Of a stretch of DNA of 64,000 nucleotides, positions 18,290 to 27,320 are shown in pieces (the stretch's first letter is position 1; each line of letters starts with the position of its first letter). The DNA lies in the NCBI GenBank assembly GCA_964653195.1, contig CAZZCX010000002.1, forward strand, positions 29,705 to 93,704. The letters run 5' to 3'. Below the pieces are notes generated by a model, which searched no databases, was not told where the DNA came from, and saw only the letters and a list, made by a program, of their open reading frames with translations. Origin of the DNA: CAYMDS01 sp964653195 (lineage in GTDB: Bacteria; Patescibacteriota; Microgenomatia; Levybacterales; UBA12049). Position numbers and translations under genes: made by a program.

Positions 18290-19534
18290 TTACAAATCCG
18301 TAGATGCTTCAGGCATACGTAAGTCATTTTCTGGTTCTTCTTTTACTAAACTTATCTTTGTATCAGCTTTTTTTAAAGATAAATATAAAAATACAGCCAA
18401 AACGATAAGCACAGACCATGTAATTAAGAAGTACTCTAGTTTACTTTGTGTATTCAGGTAGCCAATAATTGGCGCTAGCACGACATAAGGTAAAGTTCTT
18501 AAGAAAGACGCCACCGATAAAACCGTTGCCCGATTAGACTCTTCAGTACGATAATTTATAACCTCACTCATAAAAGGATGAAGCACATGTTCACCTGTAT
18601 ATAAAGCAAGTATTACAAAATAACCCCAAATACCTATATCTGCTAGAGACAAAATTAAACCTATTCCGGCTAAAACTGATATCAAAACAAGTACTAACTT
18701 TTCACTTAAACTCTCTGCATGCCTATGCATAAAAGCTAAAATAATTACAGTTATTAGACTGCAAGACGCAATTACAAAGGAACCTGCAACAGTACTAAAA
18801 TGAAAACGGTCTAATAAAACTAATCTTAAAAGACCCCAACCCGCAGTATAAAATAAGCCCTGTACTGAGATAATTAAGGGGACATAAAGAAATAGTTTTT
18901 TCTTTCTGAATTCCAAAAACCCCGACTTAATGCTAATTAAGTGTTCTCTTAGTTCTGTTACTATTTTTTGTTTTTTTGTCATTTTACGATTTTCCTTGAT
19001 AGGCCAGATGATTAATGCTGAACTTACTAAAGAAAATCCAGTTAATATCCAAGGCAACCTAGGTTCGATATTGTAAAGCCACCCTCCTATAATAACAGCA
19101 GACATCGAACCTATTAGAGCTATTTGTGAACCTTTAGTAACTAACTTTCTCCAATCTAAAGACTTGAATTGAAGCTTATTAAAGAACAAAGCTTCATCTG
19201 CCCCAGAAACGAAAGATACACCTATCATCATTGTTGCTTGACCAACCATAAATGGCATTAAATTACTTCCAAATGCCTGTATAAGTAGACCACTCCCCGC
19301 TAATATTTGCCCTAATTTAGCCATCTTATCTCTACCAAACTTATCAGCTAGTACCCCAGATGGAACTTCCGCAATTAAACCAATTGCAAAAGCAAGACCA
19401 TCTAATATCCCAACCTCACTATCTGTTATAAATAACCTGTAAAAATAGAGCCAAATAGCTCCTACAAACCAAAGGTTAGTTAAAAATTTGTAAATAAGAT
19501 ACTTGCGTGAAATCCACTTTTGACTACTGTTCAT
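18290..19534 (-). CDS. MFS transporter
   Basis: This secondary transporter has about 414 residues and 12 predicted TM segments. The loop between TM2 and TM3 has GVLADKFGRDKMAKLGQ, the classic MFS motif A (G-x-L-a-D-k-x-G-R). The second half has a weaker repeat, and a charged tail (KKADTKISLVKEEPEND) ends the protein. The longest frame opens with TTG at 19591; I prefer the ATG at 19534 (MNSSQKWISRK), which places the first TM normally. A paralogue with the same layout is at 43362. The substrate is unknown; drug or sugar efflux are common roles. Confidence 0.85.
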   Translation of the reverse strand: MNSSQKWISRKYLIYKFLTNLWFVGAIWLYFYRLFITDSEVGILDGLAFAIGLIAEVPSGVLADKFGRDKMAKLGQILAGSGLLIQAFGSNLMPFMVGQATMMIGVSFVSGADEALFFNKLQFKSLDWRKLVTKGSQIALIGSMSAVIIGGWLYNIEPRLPWILTGFSLVSSALIIWPIKENRKMTKKQKIVTELREHLISIKSGFLEFRKKKLFLYVPLIISVQGLFYTAGWGLLRLVLLDRFHFSTVAGSFVIASCSLITVIILAFMHRHAESLSEKLVLVLISVLAGIGLILSLADIGIWGYFVILALYTGEHVLHPFMSEVINYRTEESNRATVLSVASFLRTLPYVVLAPIIGYLNTQSKLEYFLITWSVLIVLAVFLYLSLKKADTKISLVKEEPENDLRMPEASTDL

Positions 19535-19818
19535 ATATGAAATATTCGCTTTTAATACTTGAATTATAGTTTTTACTTTAAAACTAATCAATTAAAATCC
19601 AAGCTCATACGCCACAAATATAATGAATAAGTACAAATTAATGTAAATTTATGTCTTAAATTGATTGGATTTATACTCAAGGTGATATGCAGAGGACTAA
19701 GTATAGGCAAACAAAACTAATTACTCTCAGAAATGAAGGTTATACATACCAATAAGGTTATTTAGCGTTTGTTCGGAATTGGTATAGTTAGAGTTGCTAA
19801 CTTATAGCTTTATACAAA
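19535..19818. other. Intergenic region with a possible broken HTH fragment
   Basis: On the plus strand, 19687-19755 encodes a 22-residue fragment ending RNEGYTYQ and then a stop. It resembles the start of a resolvase-type helix-turn-helix and continues in frame for a few residues after the stop. It is too short to assign and is possibly a remnant of a lost mobile gene. No other structure was seen. Confidence 0.2.
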
Positions 19819-20352
19819 TTAAGTCAATTTACGAATTACAATTTGTATGGCATTTGAAGTCATAGCATCACTAATCTCCCCCTTATCTATCATACCTAGT
19901 GCTTCAGAAAAGCTTACATATTTGTACTCTACAATATCTTCGCTAAATTCAGAATTGGTATATGTAAGTACTACTTCTTCAATTTTAGAGTAAAAAATTG
20001 TAACCTTCTCTGTATTCAGGCTGTTAAGTGAATGAAATATACCAATTTTATAGAACTCTTCTGCTATTATCCCGGTTTCCTCGTTTAATTCTCTCTTTGC
20101 GGCATCAGTTGTAGTCTCACCTTTGTCTATTCCTCCACCTGGTATTTCCCAGGAGTACTCATTGATTACATATCGATATTGCTTTATGAGAAGAATTTTA
20201 TTTTCTTTAGTCACAGCTACAATACCTACACCGTCTGTTCGATCTATCCATGTTTGAGTACCTTTCATTCCATTTGGATACTCAATTTCATCTTGATAAA
20301 AAGACAACCATTCATCCTTATAAATCTTTGTGTGTTTTAATTTCTTAAACAT
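19819..20352 (-). CDS. Nudix hydrolase, ADP-sugar pyrophosphatase-like
   Basis: This 177-residue protein carries a full Nudix box: GGGIDKGETTTDAAKRELNE, then ETGI (about residues 73-96). The N-terminal half (EYPNGMKGTQTWIDRTDGVGIVAVT and LIKQYRY) matches the ADP-ribose/ADP-sugar pyrophosphatase subgroup more than MutT. It would hydrolyse a nucleoside diphosphate linked to another moiety. A TATACT about 46 nt upstream is the likely promoter. It is one of four Nudix genes in the window. Confidence 0.85.
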   Translation of the reverse strand: MFKKLKHTKIYKDEWLSFYQDEIEYPNGMKGTQTWIDRTDGVGIVAVTKENKILLIKQYRYVINEYSWEIPGGGIDKGETTTDAAKRELNEETGIIAEEFYKIGIFHSLNSLNTEKVTIFYSKIEEVVLTYTNSEFSEDIVEYKYVSFSEALGMIDKGEISDAMTSNAIQIVIRKLT

Positions 20353-20606
20353 AACTAAAAAATTATTCTTCTGATAACTTATGATATTATTTCTTTATAG
20401 TATACTGCTTTATATATAATTTTGCCTGTTTCATTCATGTAAAAATACTTTTTAACTTACTAAGATAGAAAGAAATATACATACAAATAATAATTAGACC
20501 ATTGAGAATTCAATAAGTTTCATAGAAAATCTAAATTTTCCTTACTTTTGGAAATTATCAGATTTTAAAAGCATAAGACAGTTACCTTTAAAAATCACAC
20601 TATTAA

Positions 20607-22085
20607 ATGATAACGATTAAAAAAACTAACAAACACAATATTATTTCCAGCTTAATACAACATAAGTTACCTGTCTTAATATGTTTTTTATTCTTCACCG
20701 CATATTCTATCCTCTCTATAGTCCGCTTTCATCACTTTGGTGCATTTGGTTTCGATTTAGGACTAAGAAGTCAAACAGTTTGGGAATACAGCAGATTTAA
20801 AGCGCCAATAACTACTATACACTTTTATCCTTTTAACAACATCCTTGCTGACCATTTAGAGCTTATTTATATCCCCATTTCACTTTCTTACTGGATTTGG
20901 TCTGACCCGCGTATGTTACTTTTAATTGAAGCATTTTATGTATGCTTTTCTGGATTAGCTATTTATCTTTTGGCAAAAGAAAAAAGCCTCCATAAACTAA
21001 TTTGCCTGGGGCTAATTATAAGCTATTTGTCTTTTTATGGAGTTCAACATGCTATGTGGTTTGATGTACATAGCGCGAGTTTTGGAGCAGGATCTATCGC
21101 GTGGTTTTTATACTTTTTAAACAAAAAAAATAAAAAGTGGATATTAATTTCATTCCTTTTAGCATTAGCTTCAAAAGAAAATATGGCTGCGCTTACTTTA
21201 TTCATATCGCTTGTATGGTATATATATAAAAAAGAAAAAATTGCATTATATTTAGGTTTATTTTCCGCCTTATATTTATTTTTTGTTTTTGGTTTATATT
21301 TTCCAAATGTAACTTCTGATGGCTATAGGTATTCCAATGAAGGTGGGATTGCTTCAAATATATTTAATATCAATTCATTTTATGATAGCCCTGATAAAAA
21401 AAATGTAATATTTTACTCATTATTGTGGTTTGGGTTTATTCCTTTGCTTAATCCATTATTTTTAATTCCAGCTCTTGGTGACTTGTGGAATTATTTTGTA
21501 ATAGCAAGCAATCTCACTGCATCGCATGGGTTATATATGCACTACAGGGTTACATTGGCTCCACTTTTAACCTGGGCAACTATTTTCACTATTAGCAGAT
21601 ATAAACGAATGAATAATCAATTTATAGGAATTTACCTATTTTTTTGTGCACTTTCATTACAATATTTTTTACATTTGCCACTGAGTTATCTTTCAAAAAC
21701 ATGGTTTTGGAATGAACCTTCAAGCATCAAACACATAAATCGAATAATTAGATACCTTCCAGAAAATGCATCAGTTGTTTCACAAAATAATATAACTCCA
21801 CATATTAGTAATCGGGAAAAAATATTTACTTTATGGCCAGAAATAAAAAATTTCTCCAATAATTCACCGTGCGGAAAAGAGAATTGTCAGTGGTTCAGGT
21901 GGGCCGGAGATCCTGAGTACCTTATAATAGACACATCAGTTAGTTGGGATAGCAGGCATCTTTTGATAAACAGAGAAGATTATATTCAAGGTATAAAGAA
22001 TTTGGAAAGAGCTAAACTTATTTTTAGGTTCAAACAATCAGATAATGCCGTTTTGTATAAAATAAAGAGGAGTTCTAATTTATAA
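20607..22085 (+). CDS. DUF2079 family membrane protein, putative GT-C enzyme
   Basis: This 492-residue multi-TM protein has the DUF2079 signature near its start: FGFDLGLRSQTVWEYSR, then FYPFNNILADHLELIYIPIS and later a GVQHAMWFDVHS segment. A soluble C-terminal part after about residue 370 includes CGKENCQWFRW. DUF2079 proteins belong to the GT-C clan and are thought to move sugars on the outer face of the membrane, but no reaction has been assigned. It stands alone on the plus strand. Its promoter is not obvious (only a weak TATTAA close to the ATG). Confidence 0.78.
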   Translation: MITIKKTNKHNIISSLIQHKLPVLICFLFFTAYSILSIVRFHHFGAFGFDLGLRSQTVWEYSRFKAPITTIHFYPFNNILADHLELIYIPISLSYWIWSDPRMLLLIEAFYVCFSGLAIYLLAKEKSLHKLICLGLIISYLSFYGVQHAMWFDVHSASFGAGSIAWFLYFLNKKNKKWILISFLLALASKENMAALTLFISLVWYIYKKEKIALYLGLFSALYLFFVFGLYFPNVTSDGYRYSNEGGIASNIFNINSFYDSPDKKNVIFYSLLWFGFIPLLNPLFLIPALGDLWNYFVIASNLTASHGLYMHYRVTLAPLLTWATIFTISRYKRMNNQFIGIYLFFCALSLQYFLHLPLSYLSKTWFWNEPSSIKHINRIIRYLPENASVVSQNNITPHISNREKIFTLWPEIKNFSNNSPCGKENCQWFRWAGDPEYLIIDTSVSWDSRHLLINREDYIQGIKNLERAKLIFRFKQSDNAVLYKIKRSSNL

Positions 22086-22154
22086 TCAATTTATGTAGCA
22101 GATTAGCTTGAATAAGATAATAAATTAAAAACGTTTATTTATCGCTCCAATAAT

Positions 22155-23123
22155 TTAGTCTATTATTCTAATTCTTTTAAAATTCTTACCTTTCAAGCCT
22201 TCAATTTGAATATCTTCCCAAGTAAATGTTGCCTTTTCTAGTTGACGAGGAGTAAGCACTAACTCTGCGTAAGTATTATTTTCTTTTTTTAGAACACCTA
22301 CTGCAGCCCAGAATTTAGCCAATGATCGCTTTGTACTCCCAGTCACAACACAATCAGGATAAAAAGTAGGACATGTCCAAATAATATCCTCTGCATCACA
22401 GTACTCCCGCAAAGTCTTTGTCTTGAAAATTGCTTGATGCTCTAATTCAACTTTCTCACGCCATAAAGGATCATCCGCTTGGCCTGGGGTCAATTTTACA
22501 TTTAGTTCTGTAGCAGCTTTCATAACTTCAGTCAGAATTGGTAAATTACCGTTGTTTTCTCTCAAAACTTCACTTTTTGCAATCTCCATTTCAGCATAAT
22601 AAGATTCCGGATCTTCAAATAAATCATAATGTCTTGTATAATTCACTGATATATTCGAAGGTAAATAAGGCTCAATGAATCTAATTAAATCCTTGAAAGT
22701 ATCGCTATATTTATCGGTTTCATGACGAGGAATATTATTCAAAGTCTGAACTGAAACATCCTGAGATAAGTATTCAAAAATAACACCAGGTTTATAAACG
22801 CTTGATATCAATCGTGCCCATTGCAGAAAATATGTAAGACTAAATAACTCTGCCCAATCAATTTCCGGCGCTTCTTCAAATCGCCAAAGCTTATTTCCTC
22901 CGAACATCTCAACAATTCTAATTGGTTTACTTTCTGAAACAGCGATATCAATGGCTTTTTTTGTCATATTTACACACAGTTCCGCGGGCTTAAGTTTGCG
23001 GAATTTTTTAGACATCACTTTAGAATAAACTGCGTTTTCAAGTGATATATCACCAGTTTCTATAAACGGAAGAGGCTCTTTAAGTGCCTCAATTGTCGTA
23101 ATTATATATTCTTTAGCTGTCAT
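22155..23123 (-). CDS. Uncharacterised protein, weak resemblance to isonitrile synthases (DIT1/PvcA)
   Basis: This is a 322-residue soluble protein without signal peptide or TM. The middle section IRIVEMFGGNKLWRF, EIDWAELFSLTYFLQWARLI, then YKPGVIFEYLSQDVSVQ and DKYSDTFKDLIRFIEPYLP follows the layout of DIT1/PvcA isocyanide synthases. There a proline/glycine-rich strand is followed by P-D-x-x-E, a helix, Y-x-P-G and S-D-G. Several key residues differ (EIDWAE for PDxxE, SQDVS for SDG). The C-terminus has a WTCPTFYPDCVVTG segment with two cysteines. It has no operon partner. The family link is a guess from pattern memory; otherwise it is hypothetical. Confidence 0.5.
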   Translation of the reverse strand: MTAKEYIITTIEALKEPLPFIETGDISLENAVYSKVMSKKFRKLKPAELCVNMTKKAIDIAVSESKPIRIVEMFGGNKLWRFEEAPEIDWAELFSLTYFLQWARLISSVYKPGVIFEYLSQDVSVQTLNNIPRHETDKYSDTFKDLIRFIEPYLPSNISVNYTRHYDLFEDPESYYAEMEIAKSEVLRENNGNLPILTEVMKAATELNVKLTPGQADDPLWREKVELEHQAIFKTKTLREYCDAEDIIWTCPTFYPDCVVTGSTKRSLAKFWAAVGVLKKENNTYAELVLTPRQLEKATFTWEDIQIEGLKGKNFKRIRIID

Positions 23124-23264
23124 ATAAATTTCAAATAATCAATGTATACATCTTTCCAGATGCTTAAATATGAACCAATGTATCCATGGTATGGTAGCAT
23201 ACAGAATGAGAACCCACAAGATTTTCAATAATCAAATATATAGATGCGAAAAGGATAGTAATAT

Positions 23265-23936
23265 TTATAAATTATAAGTTAGCCTATAAAGACATTTATC
23301 TTTCTTAAAATCAGGAACTTTACTATTCACCTTATATACCTCAATACTGCTGGCATTTAATTTGCCAAAATCTTTATTCTTATTTGTTTTTATGATATTT
23401 AATAAATTAGTTGAAGGTTTTTGAGTATATCTTAAGTAATTCATCCAGCCTATATATTCATAAAACTTCAAATATTTTGAATATGAATCACCTTTTTGCT
23501 TTATACTACTTCTTAATTCTTGCCTTACTTCATATAAAGAAAAATTTACAGGAAGTGCGTGAATTGATGAACAATACTCATTACTCCCTATCCCTCGCAT
23601 TTGAAATTCCAATTTTTGTTTTTGTAATGTTTTATTTACACTAGTTATAATCGTTTTTACATCACAATCCTGATGTATTCCTCCAAGTATTGTAATATGT
23701 AAATAATCGACACCATAATAATACTGATTTGGTTCAATTTCGGTTAACCTATTTATATATTCCTGAATTGTATTTATAAATATGTCATTTGGGCGAATTA
23801 CAATAGTATAATTATCTTCAATTATCTCATTTTTAAATCGCTTAACTTTTTCAGGAGTTAATTCCATTAATTGCTTATTACTTTGATTATAAAAAGCCTT
23901 CAATAATCCGTTATGCATAAAAAATAATCTTAACAT
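23265..23936 (-). CDS. 2H phosphoesterase / LigT-like protein, apparently lacking the second catalytic His
   Basis: This 223-residue protein has an N-terminal half containing YYYGVDYLHITILGGIHQD, a good first HxTx motif of the 2H (2'-5' RNA ligase/cyclic phosphodiesterase) superfamily. The expected second H-x-S/T is replaced around residue 165 by GWMNYLRY, in a position and context where related proteins have a short strand followed by R-[YF]. Thus one half of the bilobal active site is visible and the other is changed. It may bind RNA or cyclic phosphates without full catalysis. The start at 23936 is ATG; later ATGs (residues 7 and 24) are possible. Confidence 0.5.
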   Translation of the reverse strand: MLRLFFMHNGLLKAFYNQSNKQLMELTPEKVKRFKNEIIEDNYTIVIRPNDIFINTIQEYINRLTEIEPNQYYYGVDYLHITILGGIHQDCDVKTIITSVNKTLQKQKLEFQMRGIGSNEYCSSIHALPVNFSLYEVRQELRSSIKQKGDSYSKYLKFYEYIGWMNYLRYTQKPSTNLLNIIKTNKNKDFGKLNASSIEVYKVNSKVPDFKKDKCLYRLTYNL

Positions 23937-24010
23937 ATCTAAACATCTAGATTTATTTATCTTAGACTATAGGATGTAGATATTCCCAGGCACAAATGCA
24001 TGAATTTGTT

Positions 24011-24018
24011 GTTATAAT
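24011..24018 (+). promoter_or_regulatory. Extended -10 promoter of the GNAT-C39 gene
   Basis: TATAAT (24013-24018), preceded by TGT (TGTTATAAT), ends 5 nt before the ATG at 24024. No -35 is seen, as expected for an extended -10. The mRNA should be leaderless. Confidence 0.6.
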
Positions 24019-24023
24019 AGGCT

Positions 24024-25403
24024 ATGGCGCGAAAGATAAATCGAAACATAACGGGAAAAGTGTCACCTCTAAAAGGCTTAGGTTCAAGCGTGAATTTAAC
24101 CAATACTGAACTCAGTCATATAATAGGTCAGGCAGCAGCGATCAGATATTTCGACGAAAATTCTCGAGAAGATTTTACCGTTATTAATGAAATTCTGAAA
24201 GATAAACGTGTGAAAAGCTGGATGGATGATGCTGGCAAGATAACTTGGACTGACTATAAAGATTGGTCAGGCAGGCACTCAAATGACTCTTTTCTGTTCT
24301 CAGTCCATGACAGTAGGCTCAAAAACGAGAACGAAATTAAAGTTATCAAAGGATTTGTGAATATATACTCAGGGCACGGTGAAAAATACCGTGCTAAGCG
24401 TTTGATTCAATTAGGTATACTTCCAAAAAATAAAAGTAAACATATTCTTGAAATTAGTATGGCAGTAAGACCGCTTCAAGATGGTCAAATTACAGGCTCA
24501 GGACTTATGTCGAGTGCATTGAGGCAAAGCTGCCTTCAAGTACGATCCTGGTTAGGAAGTATGCAGGATTCGGAGCTAGTTATTTATGGTTTTATAGATC
24601 CCAAAAACCTAGCCTCAATTCGGGCAATTGAGGCAGCAGGATTTGTCAAAAAAGGTAAAGCGAAATATGACTCAACTGCAAGTGAGGATTCATTGGTATA
24701 CATTCTTAGCTGGCGAAAACTTAAAAAAAAGCTCCGTGAGAGAATTAATATAGCATTACGAAATAAAATGAAGGTGATCACTGAACCACAAAAAACCAAT
24801 TCTCACTGTGGCCCATCAGTCATAAAAGCGCTTCTAGGATTTCAGGGAATCAACGTCTCCCAAGATGAAGTAGTAGAAGCTGCGCTTGTCAAAAAAACAA
24901 TAAATGAATACGGTATGCAGCCTCATCATCTAGCAAAAGCAGTAAAAAAACTAGGTAAAAATGTGAAATTCTGGTTCAAGCAGGAAGCAGACATAAACGA
25001 TCTGGAAAAACTGATACATAAATTCAAAATACCAGTAGGCATAAATTGGCAGGGGTTATTTTATGATTCTGTACAAGAAGAGAAACAAAAATGGAAAAAC
25101 TCAGACAGAGGTCATTATAGTATCTTGGTGTCAGTAGATAAAAAAAGAGGAGAATTAGTTATCGATGATCCATATCCAGATTACTTTAATACTCCACGTG
25201 TATTCACTTATAAATGGTTTATAAAAAGATGGCATGATAGTGATTTGAAGATAGACAATAAAAAAGGCACAAAGAGTATCACGAAAACGAAAAGATTTAT
25301 ATTTCTGATTGCACCGAAAAAATTTATTTTCCCGAAGAATTTGGGCATGAAAACAGCTAATCAATTATCAGAGTTGGAAAAAATAGAAGAAATTATGAAA
25401 TAA
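24024..25403 (+). CDS. Bifunctional GNAT acetyltransferase / C39-like cysteine peptidase
   Basis: This 459-residue fusion has an N-terminal GNAT domain (about 35-235) with ILEISMAVRPLQDGQITGSG and IDPKNLASIRAIEAAGFVKKG, the usual acetyl-CoA/C-terminal motifs. The C-terminal papain-like domain (about 250-435) has NSHCGPSVIKALLGF (Cys near 262), a RGHYSILVSV histidine near 361 and VIDDPYPDYF with the third catalytic Asp near 380. Such GNAT plus peptidase-C39 fusions exist elsewhere in bacteria. Peptide modification or cleavage is plausible, but the substrate is unknown. No precursor-peptide or ABC-exporter gene is adjacent, although a 51-residue ORF with a signal-like start follows at 25450. 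Confidence 0.8.
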   Translation: MARKINRNITGKVSPLKGLGSSVNLTNTELSHIIGQAAAIRYFDENSREDFTVINEILKDKRVKSWMDDAGKITWTDYKDWSGRHSNDSFLFSVHDSRLKNENEIKVIKGFVNIYSGHGEKYRAKRLIQLGILPKNKSKHILEISMAVRPLQDGQITGSGLMSSALRQSCLQVRSWLGSMQDSELVIYGFIDPKNLASIRAIEAAGFVKKGKAKYDSTASEDSLVYILSWRKLKKKLRERINIALRNKMKVITEPQKTNSHCGPSVIKALLGFQGINVSQDEVVEAALVKKTINEYGMQPHHLAKAVKKLGKNVKFWFKQEADINDLEKLIHKFKIPVGINWQGLFYDSVQEEKQKWKNSDRGHYSILVSVDKKRGELVIDDPYPDYFNTPRVFTYKWFIKRWHDSDLKIDNKKGTKSITKTKRFIFLIAPKKFIFPKNLGMKTANQLSELEKIEEIMK

Positions 25404-25434
25404 AAAGTATCGCAAATAAATAAAATTATTGTTG

Positions 25435-25443
25435 TGTTATACT
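25435..25443 (+). promoter_or_regulatory. Extended -10 promoter of the 51-residue ORF
   Basis: TGTTATACT (25435-25443) ends 6 nt before the ATG at 25450, the same leaderless layout as the neighbouring gene. This is the main reason to consider the short ORF real. Confidence 0.5.
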
Positions 25444-25449
25444 TTTACA

Positions 25450-25605
25450 ATGGATATAAAAAGTAAGCTGCTTCTGATAATTTTTTTAACTCTGATACTA
25501 TTTATTATTCAATCTGGTACTTCAAAAGCATTTAGAGATAATAGACAATTTAACATTAAACCTACACCCGCAATAGAATCCTTCGCTATAAATTATAATT
25601 CATAA
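25450..25605 (+). CDS. Short secreted or membrane-anchored peptide, unknown
   Basis: The 51-residue product starts MDIKSKLLLIIFLTLILFII, a clear signal peptide or TM helix, followed by a short polar tail (FRDNRQFNIKPTPAIES). A TGTTATACT promoter sits 6 nt upstream of the ATG. It overlaps the end of the convergent beta-CASP gene by 13 bp. No family was recognised. It lies directly behind the GNAT-C39 fusion and could be its substrate, but that is only a positional idea. Confidence 0.45.
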   Translation: MDIKSKLLLIIFLTLILFIIQSGTSKAFRDNRQFNIKPTPAIESFAINYNS

Positions 25606-26939
25606 CTATTACCGTTCTCAGGCAATATAACTTCAATTTCTGGATTAGATTCTCTAATCTTTTCAGAAAGGATTTCTCGCTGAACTTTTTCGCCATGAGT
25701 TAAAAAAACCTTCTTTGTATCTTTGATATGCCCTAACCATTTAATAAGCCTAGGCTGATCTGCATGTGAGCTTAGGATTTTGATTTCGCGTATTTTCGCT
25801 TTCACCTCTACCTGTACCCCATCCACTGAAACATTTTTTGAACCTTCTAGTATTTTTCTCCCCAGGGTGTTTTCTGCCTGGTATCCAACAAATAATAATC
25901 GTGTAGAGGCTAGAGACAAATAGCTTAAAGCATGATGAATAATCCTACCCCCAGACATCATTCCTGACCCCGCTATGATAACTTTTGGATCATCAGTGCT
26001 ACTTATTTCTCTACTATCTCTTGAGTCATAAGTAACCTCAAGCCCTTCAAAATTAAAAGGAATACTAGTATGAGACTTTATTTCATCATTTTGGAATTCT
26101 TTAAACTCCATATAAGGCATAGTCGCATCAATGCCCATTGGACTATCTAAAAACACTCTAGTTTCCGATCGTATCTTGCCATCTTTTTTCAAATGATGAA
26201 TAATGTGCAATATCTCTTGTGTTCGCTCAATTGCGAATACCGGAATTAACAATACGCCAGGATTTGCTTCTATTTCATTTATCTCGTTTTTGATGATTTC
26301 TTCTGGGTCTTCATTTGGATGAGCTGAGTCCCCATATGTTGATTCCATTACTACAAAATCAGCATTATCTATATACTCAGTAGGCTTTACTATCGACTGA
26401 GGGGTATTGCCTAAATCTCCGCTAAATGCAATTCTTGAATTCATTTCTTCTGTCAAATCTGTTACTACAATACTTGATGAACCTAAAATATGTCCGGCAT
26501 CCCAAAATACGGCACTGAAACTATTAGTTTTAATTACTTCACCGTAATCAACTACTTTTATAAGTTTAAGTGTCTTTTCTACTTCATCCAAGGTATATAA
26601 GGGTTCACGAGAAATATCTTTTGAAGCTATTCTGGCTGAATCTTTTAAAATTATTTCTACCAACTCTCTTGTCGGTTTTGTCATATATATTTTTCCATAA
26701 AATCCACCATAAACCAAAAGAGGCAACCGTCCGCTATGGTCAAGATGAGCATGCGTTAAAAAAACCGCTTCCAAAGCCGATGGCTGAAACTGCAGTAGAT
26801 CATAATTATGTAATTCCAACTTTTCATCACCTTGAAACATTCCTAAATCTACCAGTACCTGTGAGTTATTTTTACCGGTCAGCAGATATGATGATCCGGT
26901 AACTTCATTGCTTCCTGAGCCAATTACGTTTAATTTCAT
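25593..26939 (-). CDS. Beta-CASP metallo-beta-lactamase RNase (CPSF73/YSH1-like)
   Basis: This 448-residue protein has the MBL motif THAHLDHSGRLPLLV (about 61-75), a DAGHILGSS segment near 150 and SGDLGNTPQSI near 175. The beta-CASP part has VMESTYGDSAHP, FAIERTQEIL and AGSGMMSGGRI, and the C-terminal RMMBL part has ILSSHADQPRLIKWL and VFLTHGE. All metal ligands expected for the family are present. Bacterial members are RNA endo/exonucleases acting in mRNA turnover. A TATACT -10 ends 7 nt before the ATG. The gene is divergent from the 107-residue membrane protein. Confidence 0.88.
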   Translation of the reverse strand: MKLNVIGSGSNEVTGSSYLLTGKNNSQVLVDLGMFQGDEKLELHNYDLLQFQPSALEAVFLTHAHLDHSGRLPLLVYGGFYGKIYMTKPTRELVEIILKDSARIASKDISREPLYTLDEVEKTLKLIKVVDYGEVIKTNSFSAVFWDAGHILGSSSIVVTDLTEEMNSRIAFSGDLGNTPQSIVKPTEYIDNADFVVMESTYGDSAHPNEDPEEIIKNEINEIEANPGVLLIPVFAIERTQEILHIIHHLKKDGKIRSETRVFLDSPMGIDATMPYMEFKEFQNDEIKSHTSIPFNFEGLEVTYDSRDSREISSTDDPKVIIAGSGMMSGGRIIHHALSYLSLASTRLLFVGYQAENTLGRKILEGSKNVSVDGVQVEVKAKIREIKILSSHADQPRLIKWLGHIKDTKKVFLTHGEKVQREILSEKIRESNPEIEVILPENGNSYEL

Positions 26940-26946
26940 GATCTTT

Positions 26947-26952
26947 AGTATA
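26947..26952 (-). promoter_or_regulatory. -10 element of the beta-CASP RNase gene
   Basis: On the minus strand TATACT ends 7 nt before the ATG at 26939, predicting a leaderless mRNA. The overlapping plus-strand TATAAT near 26949-26954 may serve the divergent gene at 26997. Confidence 0.5.
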
Positions 26953-26996
26953 ATAATATTTGAGTAAAAAAACTAGTTTGAATTTTTTAGTAAACA

Positions 26997-27320
26997 ATGT
27001 TTAATATTATTCTTTCATTACATATCATAGGTGCATCAATTTTCTTATATGTCATAATCGTGTCCTTAGTTAATTTACACAAGAGAGATCTGAAACAAAC
27101 TAAAGAAACCGCTTTAAATTTAGCCTTAATTACAATATTTCAGTTAGTGAGTGGTCTTATTCTAGTTATAATAAATAATCAAGCAAATTCTTATTCGTCA
27201 GTCTGTGCAAAAACGGGATTATATATACTAACTTCAGCAGTTGCGGAAATTTTACTTTATTGTAAATTAAAAAACATTAAGTTACTTAATTTGTTTTTTA
27301 AAGATTATTTTAATATTTAG
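26997..27320 (+). CDS. Small multi-TM membrane protein, unknown
   Basis: This 107-residue protein has about three hydrophobic segments (4-24, 38-60 and 70-88) joined by a basic loop (NLHKRDLKQTKE). The first segment has LHIIGASIFLYVIIVSLV, and a histidine in the first helix recalls small heme-binding or DUF2269-like proteins, but this is not firm. It shares a short divergent promoter region with the beta-CASP gene and overlaps the following Nudix gene tail-to-tail by 4 bp. Confidence 0.6.
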   Translation: MFNIILSLHIIGASIFLYVIIVSLVNLHKRDLKQTKETALNLALITIFQLVSGLILVIINNQANSYSSVCAKTGLYILTSAVAEILLYCKLKNIKLLNLFFKDYFNI

